DNA of 15,709 nt. Source: JBKJUK01 sp046590705 (GTDB taxonomy: Bacteria; Acidobacteriota; Thermoanaerobaculia; Gp7-AA8). Location: positions 1 to 15,709 of the forward strand of contig JBKJUK010000103.1 of the NCBI GenBank assembly GCA_046590705.1, in the 5' to 3' direction. The notes below the pieces were generated by a model that searched no databases, was not told the DNA's origin, and saw only the letters and a program-made list of their open reading frames with translations. Positions 14,879 to 15,709 of this stretch are shown in pieces. The position numbers and the translations under genes were made by a program. Position 1 is the first letter of the stretch. Every line of letters begins with the position of its first letter.

Positions 14879-15271
14879 TCACGTCGAGATGGGATCGAAG
14901 CCTGACGTTCCCGAATACGCAAGAATCGACTTGTCCCGCGTCACGAGCCGAAGCCCTTCGACCATCGATTGCGCGATCAGGAGTCGGTCGAATGGATCGC
15001 GGTGATGATCAGGAAGATCGCTCAATCGCAAGGTGTGATTAATCTGCACGGGCAGCTCGACGAAATCGTCCGCTTTGGCCGAAGCACGCAGTTCTTCGAG
15101 ATCGACCGTAATTCGACCAAGTTGCAGCTTGATCGCGATTTCCCAGAACGACGCAGCACTGAGCGAGACGTCGTTGTCAGCCGAGGCGATGCGATCTCGA
15201 ATACTTCCGGGCAGACGGCGATCGCCAGTCACCCACCAGAGGAGGATGTGCGTGTCGAGTAAAAGCCTCAA
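14879..15271 (-). CDS. vapC: PIN-domain toxin, VapC family
   Basis: The 130-residue protein has the four acidic residues of a PIN ribonuclease: Asp6 in LLLDTH, Glu44 in SFWEIAIK, Asp95 in HRDPFDRLLIAQ and Asp113 in VTRDK. VapC toxins cut tRNA or rRNA and are held inactive by the partner antitoxin. The start is TTG (15271-15269): an in-frame stop lies three codons upstream and the fold begins at residue 2, so no other start is possible. The TTG overlaps the antitoxin TGA (TTGA), and a GAGAAGG sits only about one base before it, so translation is probably coupled to the antitoxin gene. It belongs to the subgroup that pairs with Phd/YefM-type antitoxins. No damage is seen, so it should be functional. 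Confidence 0.92.
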   Translation of the reverse strand: MRLLLDTHILLWWVTGDRRLPGSIRDRIASADNDVSLSAASFWEIAIKLQLGRITVDLEELRASAKADDFVELPVQINHTLRLSDLPDHHRDPFDRLLIAQSMVEGLRLVTRDKSILAYSGTSGFDPIST

Positions 15272-15504
15272 TCCTTCTCACTTTCGAAGAGATCAGCAGG
15301 GAGTGCAGCGTCGAAGTTGCGACCAATCCTGATTCGCCCTCGCATCCTGCCCGGTTTTCGCTTCGCAGCGGGGATCCGATATGCCACCAGACGGGCCACA
15401 GGCCGTCCGGAGCGGGCGATGATCACGTCCTCTCCGCGGGCCGCTTTGTCGACGAGTTGAGACAAGCGTGTCTTGGCATCGTAGATATTTACCGTCTCAC
15501 TCAT
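15268..15504 (-). CDS. vapB: Phd/YefM-type antitoxin of the VapBC pair
   Basis: The 78-residue protein starts MSETVNIYDAKTRLSQLVDK and continues EDVIIARSGRPVARLVAY, the standard Phd/YefM DNA-binding fold (about residues 1-45). The C-terminal part (46-78) is basic, then acidic, and ends in LPADLFESEKD, which should wrap around the toxin. It neutralises VapC and, with it, represses its own promoter. Its 3' end overlaps vapC by 4 bases. Upstream there is no Shine-Dalgarno; two TGATCT words (on the plus strand) sit directly before the start and may be the operator. Confidence 0.92.
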   Translation of the reverse strand: MSETVNIYDAKTRLSQLVDKAARGEDVIIARSGRPVARLVAYRIPAAKRKPGRMRGRIRIGRNFDAALPADLFESEKD

Positions 15505-15506
15505 TA

Positions 15507-15522
15507 TGATCTAGTCTGATCT
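15507..15522 (-). promoter_or_regulatory. Candidate VapBC operator (direct repeat before vapB)
   Basis: TGATCT occurs at 15507-15512 and 15517-15522 with AGTC between, 2 bases upstream of the vapB start codon. Antitoxins of this class bind short repeats overlapping their promoter. The position fits autoregulation, but the repeat is short. Confidence 0.4.
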
Positions 15523-15539
15523 GACCAACCGATCCCAGT

Positions 15540-15709
15540 CAACCGTTATTCTGTGGGACTGACGTTGTGTGAGGTCATTCGCGAATTGCACTCACGCCCT
15601 TGGTGGGGATGACCGCTAGCGACAGAAATGAGCTCTGTCATCGCCATCAAGGGCATGAGTGCGATTCGCGAATGACCTCACACACGTCAGTCCCACAGAA
15701 TAACCGTTG
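15540..15709. repeat. 170-base long inverted repeat, MITE-like, reaching the window edge
   Basis: The left arm (15540-15613) and right arm (15637-15709) are reverse complements over 74 columns with 5 substitutions and one one-base gap, about 92% identity. Each begins at its outer end with CAAC(C/G)GTTATTCTGTGGGA. The 23-base centre contains the palindrome CGCTAGCG (15614-15621), and GACAGA pairs with TCTGTC (15621-15626 with 15634-15639). No coding frame is inside. The shape fits a miniature inverted-repeat element moved in trans by a transposase. The outer right end is cut by the window, so target duplications cannot be checked. It starts 36 bases upstream of vapB. Confidence 0.85.

Noticed and set aside
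1..15709. CRISPR array, tRNA or rRNA gene
   Set aside because: No regularly spaced repeats and no tRNA- or rRNA-like sequence was seen; the repeats present are palindromic and irregularly placed.

Overview
The window is a GC-rich bacterial chromosome segment dominated by Hanks-type (PknB-like) serine/threonine kinases: one cut off at the left edge and three complete ones. Two of the complete kinases have the cytoplasmic kinase, one membrane helix and TolB/WD40-like propeller layout. That kinase expansion, together with large secreted propeller proteins and many small dispersed repeats, best fits Acidobacteriota or a related soil or sediment lineage. This is inference from gene style; there is no rRNA or marker gene to settle it.

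Layout. Bases 1-634 (minus) hold the N-terminal 211 residues of a kinase that runs off the window. A 300-base divergent spacer separates it from a 740-residue secreted protein made of about 14 propeller-like repeats (935-3157). Bases 3158-3915 carry no gene and are a patchwork of small repeats: a perfect hairpin repeat with a diverged relative at 768-797, an 81-base REPIN-like pair of inverted palindromes, and three fragments of a 'TCATTCCGAAGG'-type element. Then follow kinase-propeller 1 (3916-6642), kinase-propeller 2 (6826-9447), a metallo-beta-lactamase/diiron protein 43 bases behind it (9491-10237), and a three-part kinase fusion (10435-13305) that replaces the propeller with PEGA, a formylglycine-generating-enzyme-like (SUMF1) domain and an alpha/beta hydrolase. 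A 377-base spacer with one doubtful small ORF leads to a secreted M23-type metallopeptidase (13683-14774). On the minus strand, converging on it, is a VapBC-type toxin-antitoxin pair (15504-14879). The window ends in a 170-base near-perfect inverted repeat that looks like a MITE.

How it fits together. The kinases probably pass extracytoplasmic signals (propeller or SUMF1/hydrolase outside, kinase inside) to cytoplasmic targets. The kinase 2 and diiron-protein pair is the only likely operon among them. Kinase starts lack Shine-Dalgarno sequences and have -10-like boxes a few bases upstream of ATG, suggesting leaderless mRNAs, whereas the diiron gene and the M23 gene have good ribosome sites. 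The most notable points are the kinase-PEGA-SUMF1-hydrolase fusion, the kinase-diiron pair, and the palindromic repeats, especially the REPIN-like unit and the terminal inverted repeat beside the toxin-antitoxin pair.
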